DNA of 64,000 nt, from contig NZ_JAHLDM010000008.1 of NCBI RefSeq assembly GCF_018861295.1, positions 108,668 to 172,667 of the forward strand. The letters run 5' to 3'. Positions 43,008 to 52,760 of this stretch are shown here, piece by piece. Each line of letters opens with the position of its first letter. Positions within the stretch are counted from its first letter, which is position 1. The notes beneath the pieces were generated by a model, which was not told where the DNA came from, made no database searches, and was given only the letters and a program-made list of their open reading frames with translations. Position numbers and translations under genes: made by a program. The stretch comes from Clostridium_AD estertheticum_D. Its GTDB lineage: Bacteria > Bacillota > Clostridia > Clostridiales > Clostridiaceae.

Positions 43008-45737
43008 TTATTTATTTAATTTTTTAATTCCAGCAAGAACTTTTTCTGGATAAGCTGGAAGGTGTGTTATTCTAACTCCACAAGCATTATATATTGCACT
43101 TATGATTGCTGAATGAGGAGATGATAACGGCATTTCACCGGCACCTGCTGCTCCATAAGGTCCAAGTGGTCTTGGAGTCTCAAGATATAATAATGTTATA
43201 TCATCAGTTACATCTTTAATCTGAGGAATTCCACAACCAGTAAGTGTTGTATGCTTTTTAAGATCTTCGAAATCCTCATATAATGCAAGACCAATACCTT
43301 GAACAAGTCCTCCAAGTATCTGACCATCAACTACAAGTTTATTTATAATAGTTCCTACATCTGAAATACATGTTAATTTATCAACATGAGTTTTCCCAGT
43401 AGTCATATCTACTTCTACTTCTGCGAGTAAAACTCCATACATATAAACTGGGAATGGGTCGCCTTGTCCTGTTTCAACATCACATGCAGTACATGGTGCA
43501 GTCCATTTTCCATCATATCTTGTTGGTTTTCCCTCTGCAATCTGTTCATCATAATCTCTGTATGTTCCATCATCTTTCTTAAGTCCTTCAAGTAAATTTT
43601 CACAAGCAACTCTAGTAGCATTTCCAGTAAGAACATTAGAACGACTTCCACCTGCCGGACCACTATTAGGTGTAAAGTTCATATCATTTAATATAAGTTT
43701 GATATCTTCTGGTTCATAACCAGCTTTTCTTAATGTTTCATGTGCCATGGTAAGTGTACCCATATCTGCTCCTTGACCATGATCTTCCCATGAGTTAGCA
43801 ACAGTTACACCCTTTTTAGTTATCTCCACCCATGCCTCTGATGAATCTGCTCCATCAAGCCCACAACTATACATAAGAACTGATATAGCAGAACCATATT
43901 TCTTATCTACACTATTTTTATTTTTTTCTTTATCATTTTCCTTGGCTTTAACGTAATATGGTCTGATTTTATCTAACAATTGTGGAATCACATATACATC
44001 AAGTTTACAACCGTTTGGAGTTACCTCCCCTTCTCTTAGTGCATTATCATATCTAAGTTCAAGTGGATCTACATCCATCTTGATTGCGAGCTCATCCATC
44101 ATTTGTTCTGATGCAAATAAAGCTTGTGGTGAACCAAACCCTCTAAAAGCTGCACCCCAACCATGATTTGTAGCAACAGTTCGACCTTCTCCACGAATAT
44201 TGTCTATTTTGTAACCGGCACCGATAAATTGAGATCCTCTTGTTGTAACAAGGTCACCAAATTCACAATAAGGACCGTGATCACAAGACCAATCTGTTTC
44301 TAGCGCTTGTAGTTTTCCAAATTTATCTGCACCTAATTTTACATGCATCCAGAATGGTGATCTCTTTCCAGTATAAGTTATTTGTTGATACATATTAAAT
44401 TCTAAATATACTGGCTTTCCTGTATCCATTGCAGCAACAGCAAGTAAAGCTTCAATTGTAGGACTAAATTTATAACCAAAAGTTCCACCTGTTGGATTTT
44501 GTACAATCATTACCTTATCTAATGGAAGTCCAATACCCTCAGCAATCATAAGAGCATGGAAATGTAATGCAATACTCTTTGAATGAATTATTAACTTGCC
44601 TTCTTCATCGAAATAAGCAAATCCTACATCTGGCTCTATTGGAAGATGTGGTTGTCTTCCTACATATAAATCATCTTCGACAACATATGGTAGACTTTCC
44701 ATAAGTGGTGCAGTTTCTTCGCCCTTAACAACCTTTGTTTCAAAATATATATTTGGTGTCCCTGGATGAATTTCTATAGCATCTTCTGCCATAGCAGCTG
44801 GTGCACTCATATATGCTGGTAATTCTTCGATTTCAACAATAACTTTTTTAGCGGCGTCTTCTGCATGAGTAGGTGTATCTGCTAGTACCATTGCAATTGC
44901 ATCACCAAATTGAAAAATTTTCTTGTCATTTAAAATTGGTCTTTCAAGTCCATCACCTTTATTTGATGGGAAGGCTAAACCATTAATTCTGTTTGTTCCC
45001 TTTACATCCTTATAAGTTAAAACTCTATATACTCCAGGCATAGTTTCAGCCTCAGTAGTATCAATAGATATAATATTTGCATGAGAAACCGTAGCTTGAA
45101 CAAGTTTTATATGGAGAGTATCCTCTGGAAGCGTTAATCCAAGATCAGCTCCAAATTCCCAAGTTCCTGTTACTTTTGCACAAGCAGAAGGTCTTACTGT
45201 CTCAGTACCTACTAAACTTGCACCTTCTGGAAGTTTTAGCCACAATTGTTTCCTTGTGACCTCTCCACGCATAAGCTTTGCAGCTTCCATTACTGCATCT
45301 ACGAGTGGAATATATCCTGTACATCTACAAACATTTCTACTTTTCTGAAACCAAGCTCTTACTTCTTCTCTTGTAGGATTATTATTTTGATCTAAAAGTG
45401 CCTTTGCACTTACAATAAAACCAGGAGTACAAAATCCGCATTGTGCCGCACCATGTATCATCCATGCAAATTGAATATCATGCAAATCATCCTGTGATCC
45501 GATTCCTTCAATTGTTGTTATTTCAGCTTCATCTGGTACCCTTTTCATTCTAACTATACATGATCTTACAACTTTACCATCTAATATTACATTACATGCG
45601 CCACACTCACCTTTTCCACAACCTACTTTGGTACCTGTAAGAAATAACTGTTTTCTTAAAACATCAGCGAGTGAAATTTCTGGACTAACTATGACTGTTC
45701 TTTTAAGACCATTAATATTCAGTATTTTTTTTAACAT
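43008..45737 (-). CDS. Molybdenum aldehyde oxidoreductase, MOP type
   Basis: A 909-residue single-chain hydroxylase like Desulfovibrio gigas MOP. It binds two [2Fe-2S] clusters: the plant-type one at Cys40, 45, 48 and 60, and the helical one at Cys100, 103, 137 and 139. There is no FAD domain. The molybdopterin part (about 185-909) has GTFGYKFSPT, NHGWGAAFRGFG, DHGQGADMGT and the active-site base Glu868 in GAAGAGEMPL. It oxidises aldehydes or N-heterocycles with water as oxygen donor. No selenocysteine site is needed. AGGGGAG precedes the ATG. It is embedded among Moco genes and a conserved accessory set. Confidence 0.93.
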   Translation of the reverse strand: MLKKILNINGLKRTVIVSPEISLADVLRKQLFLTGTKVGCGKGECGACNVILDGKVVRSCIVRMKRVPDEAEITTIEGIGSQDDLHDIQFAWMIHGAAQCGFCTPGFIVSAKALLDQNNNPTREEVRAWFQKSRNVCRCTGYIPLVDAVMEAAKLMRGEVTRKQLWLKLPEGASLVGTETVRPSACAKVTGTWEFGADLGLTLPEDTLHIKLVQATVSHANIISIDTTEAETMPGVYRVLTYKDVKGTNRINGLAFPSNKGDGLERPILNDKKIFQFGDAIAMVLADTPTHAEDAAKKVIVEIEELPAYMSAPAAMAEDAIEIHPGTPNIYFETKVVKGEETAPLMESLPYVVEDDLYVGRQPHLPIEPDVGFAYFDEEGKLIIHSKSIALHFHALMIAEGIGLPLDKVMIVQNPTGGTFGYKFSPTIEALLAVAAMDTGKPVYLEFNMYQQITYTGKRSPFWMHVKLGADKFGKLQALETDWSCDHGPYCEFGDLVTTRGSQFIGAGYKIDNIRGEGRTVATNHGWGAAFRGFGSPQALFASEQMMDELAIKMDVDPLELRYDNALREGEVTPNGCKLDVYVIPQLLDKIRPYYVKAKENDKEKNKNSVDKKYGSAISVLMYSCGLDGADSSEAWVEITKKGVTVANSWEDHGQGADMGTLTMAHETLRKAGYEPEDIKLILNDMNFTPNSGPAGGSRSNVLTGNATRVACENLLEGLKKDDGTYRDYDEQIAEGKPTRYDGKWTAPCTACDVETGQGDPFPVYMYGVLLAEVEVDMTTGKTHVDKLTCISDVGTIINKLVVDGQILGGLVQGIGLALYEDFEDLKKHTTLTGCGIPQIKDVTDDITLLYLETPRPLGPYGAAGAGEMPLSSPHSAIISAIYNACGVRITHLPAYPEKVLAGIKKLNK

Positions 45738-45805
45738 TTTAACTCCCCTTTTCTTTCTTTATTTAAAAAGGTGCAACCTTCATTTATAAAGGCTCATCCC
45801 ATTTA

Positions 45806-46828
45806 TTAACATTTACCAAAACTGCAAGTTGGAAAATCACACACTTCACAATTAACACATAACCCACCATGACCTAGTTTTGTAATATCTCCCCTTTTTA
45901 TTATTTCACCAGCTAAAATCTTAGGAAGTATAAGATCAAATACAGTTTGTTTATTGTACATAACACATCCTGGAAGTCCAAGAACAGGTATATCACCCAT
46001 GTATGCCATTAAAAACATGGCTCCCGGAAGTACAGGTGCTCCATAAGATATAACCTTTGCTCCAGCTTTCCTTATTCCTGCAGGCGTAACATCATCAGGA
46101 TCTACTGACATACCTCCAGTAACAACAACCATGTCAACACCTAGTGTAAGTAATTCATTTATAGCATCGGCAATCATACTCTCACTGTCTGTTACAATGA
46201 TTTGTTTGATAACTTGACTTCCAATGTCATTAATTTTATTTTTAATGACAGGTCCAAATTTATCTGATATTCTACCACTATAAACTTCACTACCTGTGGT
46301 CACAATGCCCACCTTCATATTTTTTAATGGCACTACCCAAATAATAGGTCCTTCTTCTTTACAAATATTCTCGATTTGTTCAATTTTAGAATCTTCAATA
46401 AAAAGAGGTATTATTCTTGTACCTGCAATCACACTCCCTTCATCTACCACAATATCAGTATGTAAAGTTGCTACCATTGCCTCATCTATCATATTAATTT
46501 TTTCTAAAGCTTCAATATTTATTTTAAGTAAGCCTTTACACTCGGCCACCAATTTGACTTTACCTTCTGATGGCTTCGTGAAAACTATTCCCTTCCCAGC
46601 TGCCGCTCTTGCCATTCTTTCTCCAGCTTCATTTTCATGAATCATTCCTTCTTGCATTTCCCAAACATAAATATTCTTTTTCCCAATATCTAGCATTTTA
46701 GGTATGTCTTCCTCAGATATTACATGTCCTTTTTTAAATGCCACACCATGAAACTCTCCTGGGACAATTTTTGTTAAATCATGGCATAATACCATTCCTA
46801 ATGCTTCTTCAACCGGAACAATTTTCAT
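45806..46828 (-). CDS. Molybdopterin-binding protein (MoeA-like) with Cys-rich tail
   Basis: A 340-residue protein. The MoCF domain (about 170-310) shows VGIVTTGSEVYSG, VVVTGGMSVDPDDVTPAG and LPGCVMYN, as in MoeA's domain 3, while the N-terminal half matches the 'molybdopterin-binding protein' partners of hydroxylase operons, not full MoeA. The tail has CVNCEVCDFPTCSFGKC, seven residues of which are spaced like a metal site. It is the first gene of the operon, 68 bases before the oxidoreductase, and may insert molybdenum or the finished cofactor. Confidence 0.85.
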   Translation of the reverse strand: MKIVPVEEALGMVLCHDLTKIVPGEFHGVAFKKGHVISEEDIPKMLDIGKKNIYVWEMQEGMIHENEAGERMARAAAGKGIVFTKPSEGKVKLVAECKGLLKINIEALEKINMIDEAMVATLHTDIVVDEGSVIAGTRIIPLFIEDSKIEQIENICKEEGPIIWVVPLKNMKVGIVTTGSEVYSGRISDKFGPVIKNKINDIGSQVIKQIIVTDSESMIADAINELLTLGVDMVVVTGGMSVDPDDVTPAGIRKAGAKVISYGAPVLPGAMFLMAYMGDIPVLGLPGCVMYNKQTVFDLILPKILAGEIIKRGDITKLGHGGLCVNCEVCDFPTCSFGKC

Positions 46829-47022
46829 TTAAATCCCTCCCTCATCTCTAACACTTTTGTTAATATCTCTTAAGTTAAATTTTAAGCATAAAATTGTAAA
46901 ATTGCAAGGATATTTTAAAATTTTATTCGAATTTTGTCGTTATTAATTTCACATTGTTCTTCCTTTAATTTATACCTATGGAATATTAATACATATACTA
47001 TTATAACAACAAAAAAATAATA
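46829..47022. other. Promoter region of the oxidoreductase operon
   Basis: AT-rich spacer upstream of the molybdopterin-binding protein gene. The leftward promoter must lie here; no riboswitch fold or palindrome stands out. Confidence 0.4.
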
Positions 47023-47067
47023 AAACTAGATACTAGTCACTTTTTTTTAGTGTCTAATATCTAGTTT
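47023..47067 (-). terminator. Terminator of the lactate operon
   Basis: A 19-bp stem with two mismatches (47023-47041 with 47049-47067), loop of A/T, followed on the minus strand by long T-runs. It separates larA from the oxidoreductase operon. Confidence 0.75.
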
Positions 47068-47116
47068 ACAGTTCATAATACAAGAATCATCTCTTCTTTT
47101 GCTACTATTTTTATAT

Positions 47117-48391
47117 TTATCTTACTATTACTGAAACACCATCTGGTATTACAGATATGCTAGCATCTTCACCCTTTATCTTAAGGGCTCTTTCAAGTGC
47201 TTCTTCAAATGTAAACGCATGCTGCATATGCATTTTTTTTATCATCTGTGGGTCACACATATCTGAAACTAGGATTACGGTGAATTTATCTAATATCCGT
47301 GCAAGAATTTGGAATTCCCATTGATCTGGCGCAGTATCATTTCTTCCAACTTTAATCACCCTATCAAGAACTTCACGTGGGCAACTAGCATTTGCTATAT
47401 TGTCATAAAAAGACTGGCCACCATGTCCATCATTACAAGCAGATACCATAATTATAACTCCGTTTTCCTTGCAAGTTGCTTCAGCTGCTGTCATACCTTT
47501 TACAGATTGATATATATTTTGATCTAGTGGGTATCCTCCATTAGTTGATATTGCAATATCTGCTTTAACAGCTTTCACAGATGCAAGTTCCATTACAAAT
47601 TTACATCCAGCTGTATGTGCAAGTTCACTATCTCCTGCAAATGCATTTATAACATTTTTCTCGCTGTCAATAACAACATTTAATATAAATGCTAGCTTAG
47701 CTTTTTTAGCAGCGTATAACATATCCTTATGAATTGGATTATTTAAAAGAACTCCAGAACGTGCATACTCACTTGCTATAAATTCAGAGCAATGATTTGC
47801 CATAACTGTCTTTGCTGATGCCACTCCAGGAAGAACGCTTTTTCGTCCCCCTGAAAAACCTGCAAAAAAGTGTGGTTCTATAAATCCTTCTGAAATTAAA
47901 AGTTCAGCTTCCATTGCTAATTTATTAAGCAATAGCTCTCCACCTGAGGGGAGAATTCCAACGCTAACCATATTGCTATAATCCTCAGATACATGATTTA
48001 TTATAACTTCATTATCTACAATTTCCTGTCCAAATTTATTAATCATTTCATCCCTTGTTGTAGGTCTATGAAAACCAGTAGCAATTAATATTGTTATATC
48101 AATTTTAGGGTTAGCTGATCTTATTCTCCTAAGTAATATTGGAAGTGTTACTTTACTAGGAACTGGTCTTGTATGATCACTAGTTATTAATACTAAGTTT
48201 TTTTTACCTTTAACTAATTCTTCTAATTTTACACTTCCAATAGGATTATCTAATGCCTTATTTACAATGTCCTCCTGAGTGCTTTCTACTTTGTAATCAT
48301 GTGCTTTTGATTCTAGTATTGCCACCAAATTTTTGTCTGGTATTTCAACTTCCAAAAAACGTTTTGAATATGGTATTTTCACTTTAGTCAT
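47117..48391 (-). CDS. larA: Nickel-dependent lactate racemase LarA
   Basis: A 424-residue lactate racemase, which interconverts D- and L-lactate with a covalently bound nickel-pincer nucleotide. Family signatures: TSDHTRPVPS, ATGFHRPTTRDEM, NHVSEDYSN and PHFFAGFSGGRKSVLPG, which holds the nickel His and the Lys that binds the cofactor, then MANHC. The cofactor genes larB, larC and larE are not in the window. It is the last gene of the lactate operon and lets a one-enantiomer lactate dehydrogenase use both isomers. Confidence 0.93.
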   Translation of the reverse strand: MTKVKIPYSKRFLEVEIPDKNLVAILESKAHDYKVESTQEDIVNKALDNPIGSVKLEELVKGKKNLVLITSDHTRPVPSKVTLPILLRRIRSANPKIDITILIATGFHRPTTRDEMINKFGQEIVDNEVIINHVSEDYSNMVSVGILPSGGELLLNKLAMEAELLISEGFIEPHFFAGFSGGRKSVLPGVASAKTVMANHCSEFIASEYARSGVLLNNPIHKDMLYAAKKAKLAFILNVVIDSEKNVINAFAGDSELAHTAGCKFVMELASVKAVKADIAISTNGGYPLDQNIYQSVKGMTAAEATCKENGVIIMVSACNDGHGGQSFYDNIANASCPREVLDRVIKVGRNDTAPDQWEFQILARILDKFTVILVSDMCDPQMIKKMHMQHAFTFEEALERALKIKGEDASISVIPDGVSVIVR

Positions 48392-48403
48392 TTTTATTCC
48401 TCC

Positions 48404-49927
48404 CTACATTGTAAAGAATTTTGATCCAAAGTACACAATCAACCCTAAAATTAATACATATACTAAACAGAATTTTAAAGTTGCCTTTAATATCTTACCT
48501 TCCGCTCCTACAATCCCAGTAGCGGCCGTTGCAACTGCAATACTTTGAGGCGAAATCATTTTACCTGCTGTCGCGCCACCAGTATTCGCTGCTGCTAACC
48601 AATAAGGACTCATATGAAGATTTCTTGCAACCTCAACTTGAAGTGGCCCAAATAGTACGTTAGCCGAGGTATCACTACCAGTTACAAATGTTCCAAGAGC
48701 TCCTATTACCGGTGCAAATAATGGATAAAATCCTCCGGTTGCTGCAACTAGTACCACAGCAATAGATGTTATCATTCCACTATAACTCATTACCTTTGCT
48801 AGAGAAACTATAGCAAGTATTGTAATTGCAGTTTTAGACATTTGCTTGCAAGTATCCGTGAATACCTTTACTATTTCCTTAGACTTAGCTCCCTGAATAA
48901 GTCCCCCTATAAATGTTGCAATAATTATAAGTGTCCCAGGATTTGCAATCCATGTAAAAGTACTGATTTTTGCATGTGGACCAGTATATATTTGTATTGA
49001 AGTTTTTATAGCTGATAATGGTTTATTTATTGCTGGAACTAAAGTACTTGTTATTAATATAAAAGCTAATATTAATATAAATGGCACCCAAGCTAATAAA
49101 GCCCTTTTTACAGGTATATTAACTGCATCTTTAGCTGCAGTTTTTTTATAGAATATTTTAGCTATCGTAACTGTTACAATAATACATATTATTGATCCAA
49201 TTAGTGCTGGAAGTTCAGCTCCAAGATATTTTGCTACTAAAAGTTCTGGCACTGCAAAAGCTAGACCTGATGCAATAGAAATAACCACGACTCCTTTTAT
49301 CGCCTTCACACTCTTACCTGTAAGCATTACGAGTATCAATGGTAAAATTACAATTAACGCAAATAATTGAATTCCAACGGCATAACTTAAAGTAACTGGA
49401 TCAATTGATGCAACCTTTGCAAGAGTTGTTACAGGTAGTCCTATTGCTCCAAAAGCTGTTGGCGTTGTATTTGCAATAAGACATATTATCGCTGCAAATA
49501 TCGGATCAAACCCAAGTGCGGCTAAGATACTTGCAGGTATTGCAACTGCTGTACCAAAACCTGCAATTGCCTCGAGAAATCCACCAAAACCCCAAGCAAC
49601 AATTAAAACTAGTATTCTTCTATCAGTTGTTATTCCTGTCATCATGTCCTTTATTACATCCATACTTTTGGTATGAATAGAAAGATTATAGGTAAACACC
49701 GCTGCTATTATTACGACAATTATTGGCCAAATTGCCATTGATGCACCCTCAACTGTTGCTGTAAGTGCCTGACCTATTGGCATTTTCCAAACGATAATCG
49801 CAAGTGCTATTGTAATTGCAAGCGTAATTGAACAAGTTTTATGTCCTGGCATTTTTAAAACACCAAGAGATACCATTAGCCATACAATAGGAATAAGTGC
49901 TATAAAAAATAATAAATACATATTCAT
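48404..49927 (-). CDS. lldP: Lactate permease
   Basis: A 507-residue LctP-family proton symporter with about 13 hydrophobic helices. Typical segments are FGGFLEAIAGFGTAVAIPAS, NTTPTAFGAIGLPVTTLA, and near the end TGSDTSANVLFGPLQ with NTGGATAGKMISPQS. It brings lactate (or glycolate) into the cell. The gene lies 12 bases upstream of larA in the leftward operon. Confidence 0.94.
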   Translation of the reverse strand: MNMYLLFFIALIPIVWLMVSLGVLKMPGHKTCSITLAITIALAIIVWKMPIGQALTATVEGASMAIWPIIVVIIAAVFTYNLSIHTKSMDVIKDMMTGITTDRRILVLIVAWGFGGFLEAIAGFGTAVAIPASILAALGFDPIFAAIICLIANTTPTAFGAIGLPVTTLAKVASIDPVTLSYAVGIQLFALIVILPLILVMLTGKSVKAIKGVVVISIASGLAFAVPELLVAKYLGAELPALIGSIICIIVTVTIAKIFYKKTAAKDAVNIPVKRALLAWVPFILILAFILITSTLVPAINKPLSAIKTSIQIYTGPHAKISTFTWIANPGTLIIIATFIGGLIQGAKSKEIVKVFTDTCKQMSKTAITILAIVSLAKVMSYSGMITSIAVVLVAATGGFYPLFAPVIGALGTFVTGSDTSANVLFGPLQVEVARNLHMSPYWLAAANTGGATAGKMISPQSIAVATAATGIVGAEGKILKATLKFCLVYVLILGLIVYFGSKFFTM

Positions 49928-49994
49928 TTTTTATTATCTCCTCTACTTAGTAAGATTAGATACAGTAGTGAAATCGACTACATCTTGATATTAT

Positions 49995-50053
49995 ATATCG
50001 CCAACATCTACAAAAGACATTGACGATATTATTCACTTTATTCACAAACTTTT
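49995..50053. repeat. 59-bp repeat, copy 1 (hairpin plus lctD tail)
   Basis: A dyad ATATCG...CGATAT (49995-50029) followed by ACTTTATTCACAAACTTTT. The same 59 bases, with few changes, occur at 55013-55071, where the second half encodes the C-terminus KVCE-stop of a lactate dehydrogenase fragment. Confidence 0.8.
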
Positions 50054-50087
50054 TTTCATCTGTTTTTTATTTAATTTTAGTTATATA

Positions 50088-51230
50088 TTATTTAACACCC
50101 ATCCATCCAGAAATGACCATCATTTGAACTTCTGATGTTCCTTCATAAATTTCTGTTATTTTTGCATCACGCATCATTCTTTCAATTGGATAATCACTTG
50201 AATATCCATATCCACCAAATAACTGTAAACAACGTCTTGTTACATCACTTGCATTTCTAGAAGCAACTAATTTTGCCATAGCAGCGAAATGTGTAAATCT
50301 TTCATGATTATCCTTTGCACATGCAGCTTGATATACTAAAAGTTTTGAAGCTTCTGTATTTGCACGCATTTGAGCAAGTTCAAATTGTGTATTTTGGAAT
50401 TTTGAAATAGTACGTCCAAATTGAACACGTTCATTAACATATTTTATAGTTTCTTCTATTGCACCTTCTGCAATACCAAGAGCTTGCGCTGCAACACCAA
50501 TACGGCCTCCATCAAGAGTTGCCATTGCAAGACTAAATCCCTTACCCTCTACTCCTAAAAGATTTTCCTTTGGAACTATGCAATTATCAAAGAATAATTC
50601 ACATGTAGAAGACCCTCTAATTCCCATCTTTAATTCATGAGTTCCAACAGTAAAACCAGGGAAATCTTTTTCAACTATAAATGCTGTAATACCCTTTGTT
50701 CCCTTACTCTTATCTGTCATAGCTAAAATAATATATATATCTGCAAATCCTGCATTAGTAATAAAGATCTTGCTGCCATTTAATACATAATGGTCTCCTT
50801 CGAGTACTGCTGTTGTCTTTTGGAGTGATGCATCAGTTCCGGCAGAAGGTTCTGTTAATCCGAATGCACCTAATTTTTCACCTGAGGCAAGCGGTTTTAA
50901 ATATTTCTGTTTTTGCTCCTCTGTACCATATGTGTAAATCGGTGTTGCACAAAGACTTGTATGTGCTGAAACAATAACACCTGTTGTTGCACAAACTTTA
51001 GATAATTCTTCTACACATTGTACATAACTTAATGTATCCATTCCAGCTCCACCGTATTCTTCAGGAAATGGAATTCCTAGTAGACCCATTTCAGCCATTT
51101 TGGGTATATTTTCTGCTGGGAAGCGCATATTTTCATCAATTTCTTTTGCGATTGGTTTTACCTCTTTCTCTGCAAATTCGCGATACATTTCTTGTAATTG
51201 TTGGTTATTTTCATCTTGTATAAAATTCAT
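50088..51230 (-). CDS. Acyl-CoA dehydrogenase, short-chain type
   Basis: A 380-residue FAD enzyme of the butyryl-CoA dehydrogenase type. FGLTEPSAGTDAS binds flavin, FITNAGFAD contacts the substrate, QLFGGYGYSSDYPIERMMRDAK is the family signature, and the catalytic Glu is in IYEGTSEVQ. It sits inside the lactate operon between lctD and the permease, so it probably shares the EtfAB pair. Reduction of crotonyl- or acryloyl-CoA, or removal of electrons from an acyl-CoA during lactate growth, are all possible. Confidence 0.92.
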   Translation of the reverse strand: MNFIQDENNQQLQEMYREFAEKEVKPIAKEIDENMRFPAENIPKMAEMGLLGIPFPEEYGGAGMDTLSYVQCVEELSKVCATTGVIVSAHTSLCATPIYTYGTEEQKQKYLKPLASGEKLGAFGLTEPSAGTDASLQKTTAVLEGDHYVLNGSKIFITNAGFADIYIILAMTDKSKGTKGITAFIVEKDFPGFTVGTHELKMGIRGSSTCELFFDNCIVPKENLLGVEGKGFSLAMATLDGGRIGVAAQALGIAEGAIEETIKYVNERVQFGRTISKFQNTQFELAQMRANTEASKLLVYQAACAKDNHERFTHFAAMAKLVASRNASDVTRRCLQLFGGYGYSSDYPIERMMRDAKITEIYEGTSEVQMMVISGWMGVK

Positions 51231-51281
51231 ATCAATTACCTACCTTTCTTTTTTTTATTTGTGTTTGTCAATTATGTTTTA

Positions 51282-52715
51282 TTAGTTGACACCGTCTATT
51301 GGAGAGCATACTTTACCTGGATTCATAATAGAATTCGGATCAAAAGTCTTTTTAATACCTTTCATTAATTCCATATTTACTTTTCCAACGCACTCTTCTA
51401 AATAGGTGATCTTTCCACTACCTATTCCATGTTCTCCTGAAACAAGTCCGCCACAATCTATTGCTTCTTTATAAATAATATCAAAGAATTTCTCAACTCT
51501 TATTTTAAATTCTGCTTCATCTAAATCATTACTACATTGGTATATGTGAAGATTTCCATCGCCTGCATGTCCAAAACTCTTAATAGTTAATCCACACTCT
51601 TCGCCAACCTTATTTGCAAAAGCAAGATAAGAAGCAATTTTGTTTATTGGAACTACCACATCACATTCATCTAATAATTTTGTTTCTGCAAGAATTGCAT
51701 CTAAGAAACTAGAACGTGCAGCCCATGCATCTTTAATTTTTGAAGGTGTATCAGCTACAAGAACATCAATTGCTCCTGCTTCTAATACTATTTCACTTGC
51801 TTGTTCAATAAGATCATTTAATTCATCTTCACTACTTGCATCTAAAGTAACAAGTAAATAAGCATTTGCAGTTACCCCATTAATTACTTGAGGGAATACA
51901 CTCTTTCCAATATATCTTTCACTACATAAAACAATTTCTCTTTCCATAAATTCCAATGCTTGTGGATTCATGTGTTCCATTTTAAATTTAGGAACAGCAG
52001 AAATACAATCATCTAGATTTTCAAAAGGAATAATTAAACTTGCAACTTCCTTTGGTGCTACAATTGTTTTCAAAGTAAGTTCTGTAATAATTCCAAGAGT
52101 ACCTTCTGAACCAATCATTAAATTCAAAAGGCTGTAACCTGAACTTGTTTTTGATACTGTAGCTCCAAACTTAGTAATTTCTCCTGTTGGTAGAACAACT
52201 GTCATTGCGCGTACGTAATCACGTGTTGCGCCATATTTAACAGCTCTCATTCCACCAGCATTTGTTGCAACGTTTCCGCCTAAACAAGCGAGTTTTTCAC
52301 CGGGATCTGGAGCATAAAGTAATCCTTGTTTTGCACAATCCTCTGCAAGATCCTTGAGAAGTACTCCTGCCTCTACATGAACAACAAAATTTTCTAAGTC
52401 ATAAGAAAGTATTTTATTCATCTTTGTAAGATCAATCAAAACTCCTCCGAGTAGTGGAACTGCTCCTCCTGCAAGTCCTGTTCCTGCTCCTCTTGGAGTT
52501 ACTGGTATCTTATTTTCATTACATATTTTCACTACTGCAGCAACTTCCTCTGTAGAGTGCGCAATAAATACAACTTGCGGAGCTTTTTTCCCATATATAG
52601 GCATTTCATCATGGGAATAATCTTCATTTATATCGTCACCAGTTAAAATATGTCCTGGAGCTGCCTCCTGTAATTGTAAGATTAATTCTTCTGTCAATTG
52701 ATTATACTTAGCCAT
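51282..52715 (-). CDS. FAD-linked lactate dehydrogenase (LctD/GlcD type)
   Basis: A 477-residue GlcD-family oxidase. The FAD_binding_4 domain (about 1-215) shows VTPRGAGTGLAGGAVPL and GGNVATNAGGMRAVKYG; the C-terminal domain (about 220-470) has the metal/substrate motif SFGHAGDGNLH, then LVSGEHGIG and MNPGKVC. In Acetobacterium woodii the equivalent LctD forms a complex with LctB/LctC (EtfB/EtfA) and drives lactate oxidation to pyruvate with NAD by electron confurcation using ferredoxin. A second copy of the operon promoter-operator lies directly upstream. Confidence 0.9.
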   Translation of the reverse strand: MAKYNQLTEELILQLQEAAPGHILTGDDINEDYSHDEMPIYGKKAPQVVFIAHSTEEVAAVVKICNENKIPVTPRGAGTGLAGGAVPLLGGVLIDLTKMNKILSYDLENFVVHVEAGVLLKDLAEDCAKQGLLYAPDPGEKLACLGGNVATNAGGMRAVKYGATRDYVRAMTVVLPTGEITKFGATVSKTSSGYSLLNLMIGSEGTLGIITELTLKTIVAPKEVASLIIPFENLDDCISAVPKFKMEHMNPQALEFMEREIVLCSERYIGKSVFPQVINGVTANAYLLVTLDASSEDELNDLIEQASEIVLEAGAIDVLVADTPSKIKDAWAARSSFLDAILAETKLLDECDVVVPINKIASYLAFANKVGEECGLTIKSFGHAGDGNLHIYQCSNDLDEAEFKIRVEKFFDIIYKEAIDCGGLVSGEHGIGSGKITYLEECVGKVNMELMKGIKKTFDPNSIMNPGKVCSPIDGVN

Positions 52716-52760
52716 AATAATCCTTCCTTTCTAAACTTTTTCTTACTAGCTATTATTTAT

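Noticed and set aside
43415..43663. Extra 82-codon frame inside the aldehyde oxidoreductase gene
   Set aside because: Alternate frame of a well-supported CDS with unnatural composition.
43008..45737. Selenium-dependent molybdenum hydroxylase
   Set aside because: No in-frame TGA or SECIS and no selD/yqeB/yqeC neighbours; the sequence fits a MOP-type aldehyde oxidoreductase.
46829..47116. Moco riboswitch upstream of the oxidoreductase operon
   Set aside because: No plausible multi-stem aptamer could be traced in this AT-rich spacer; only the larA terminator is clear.
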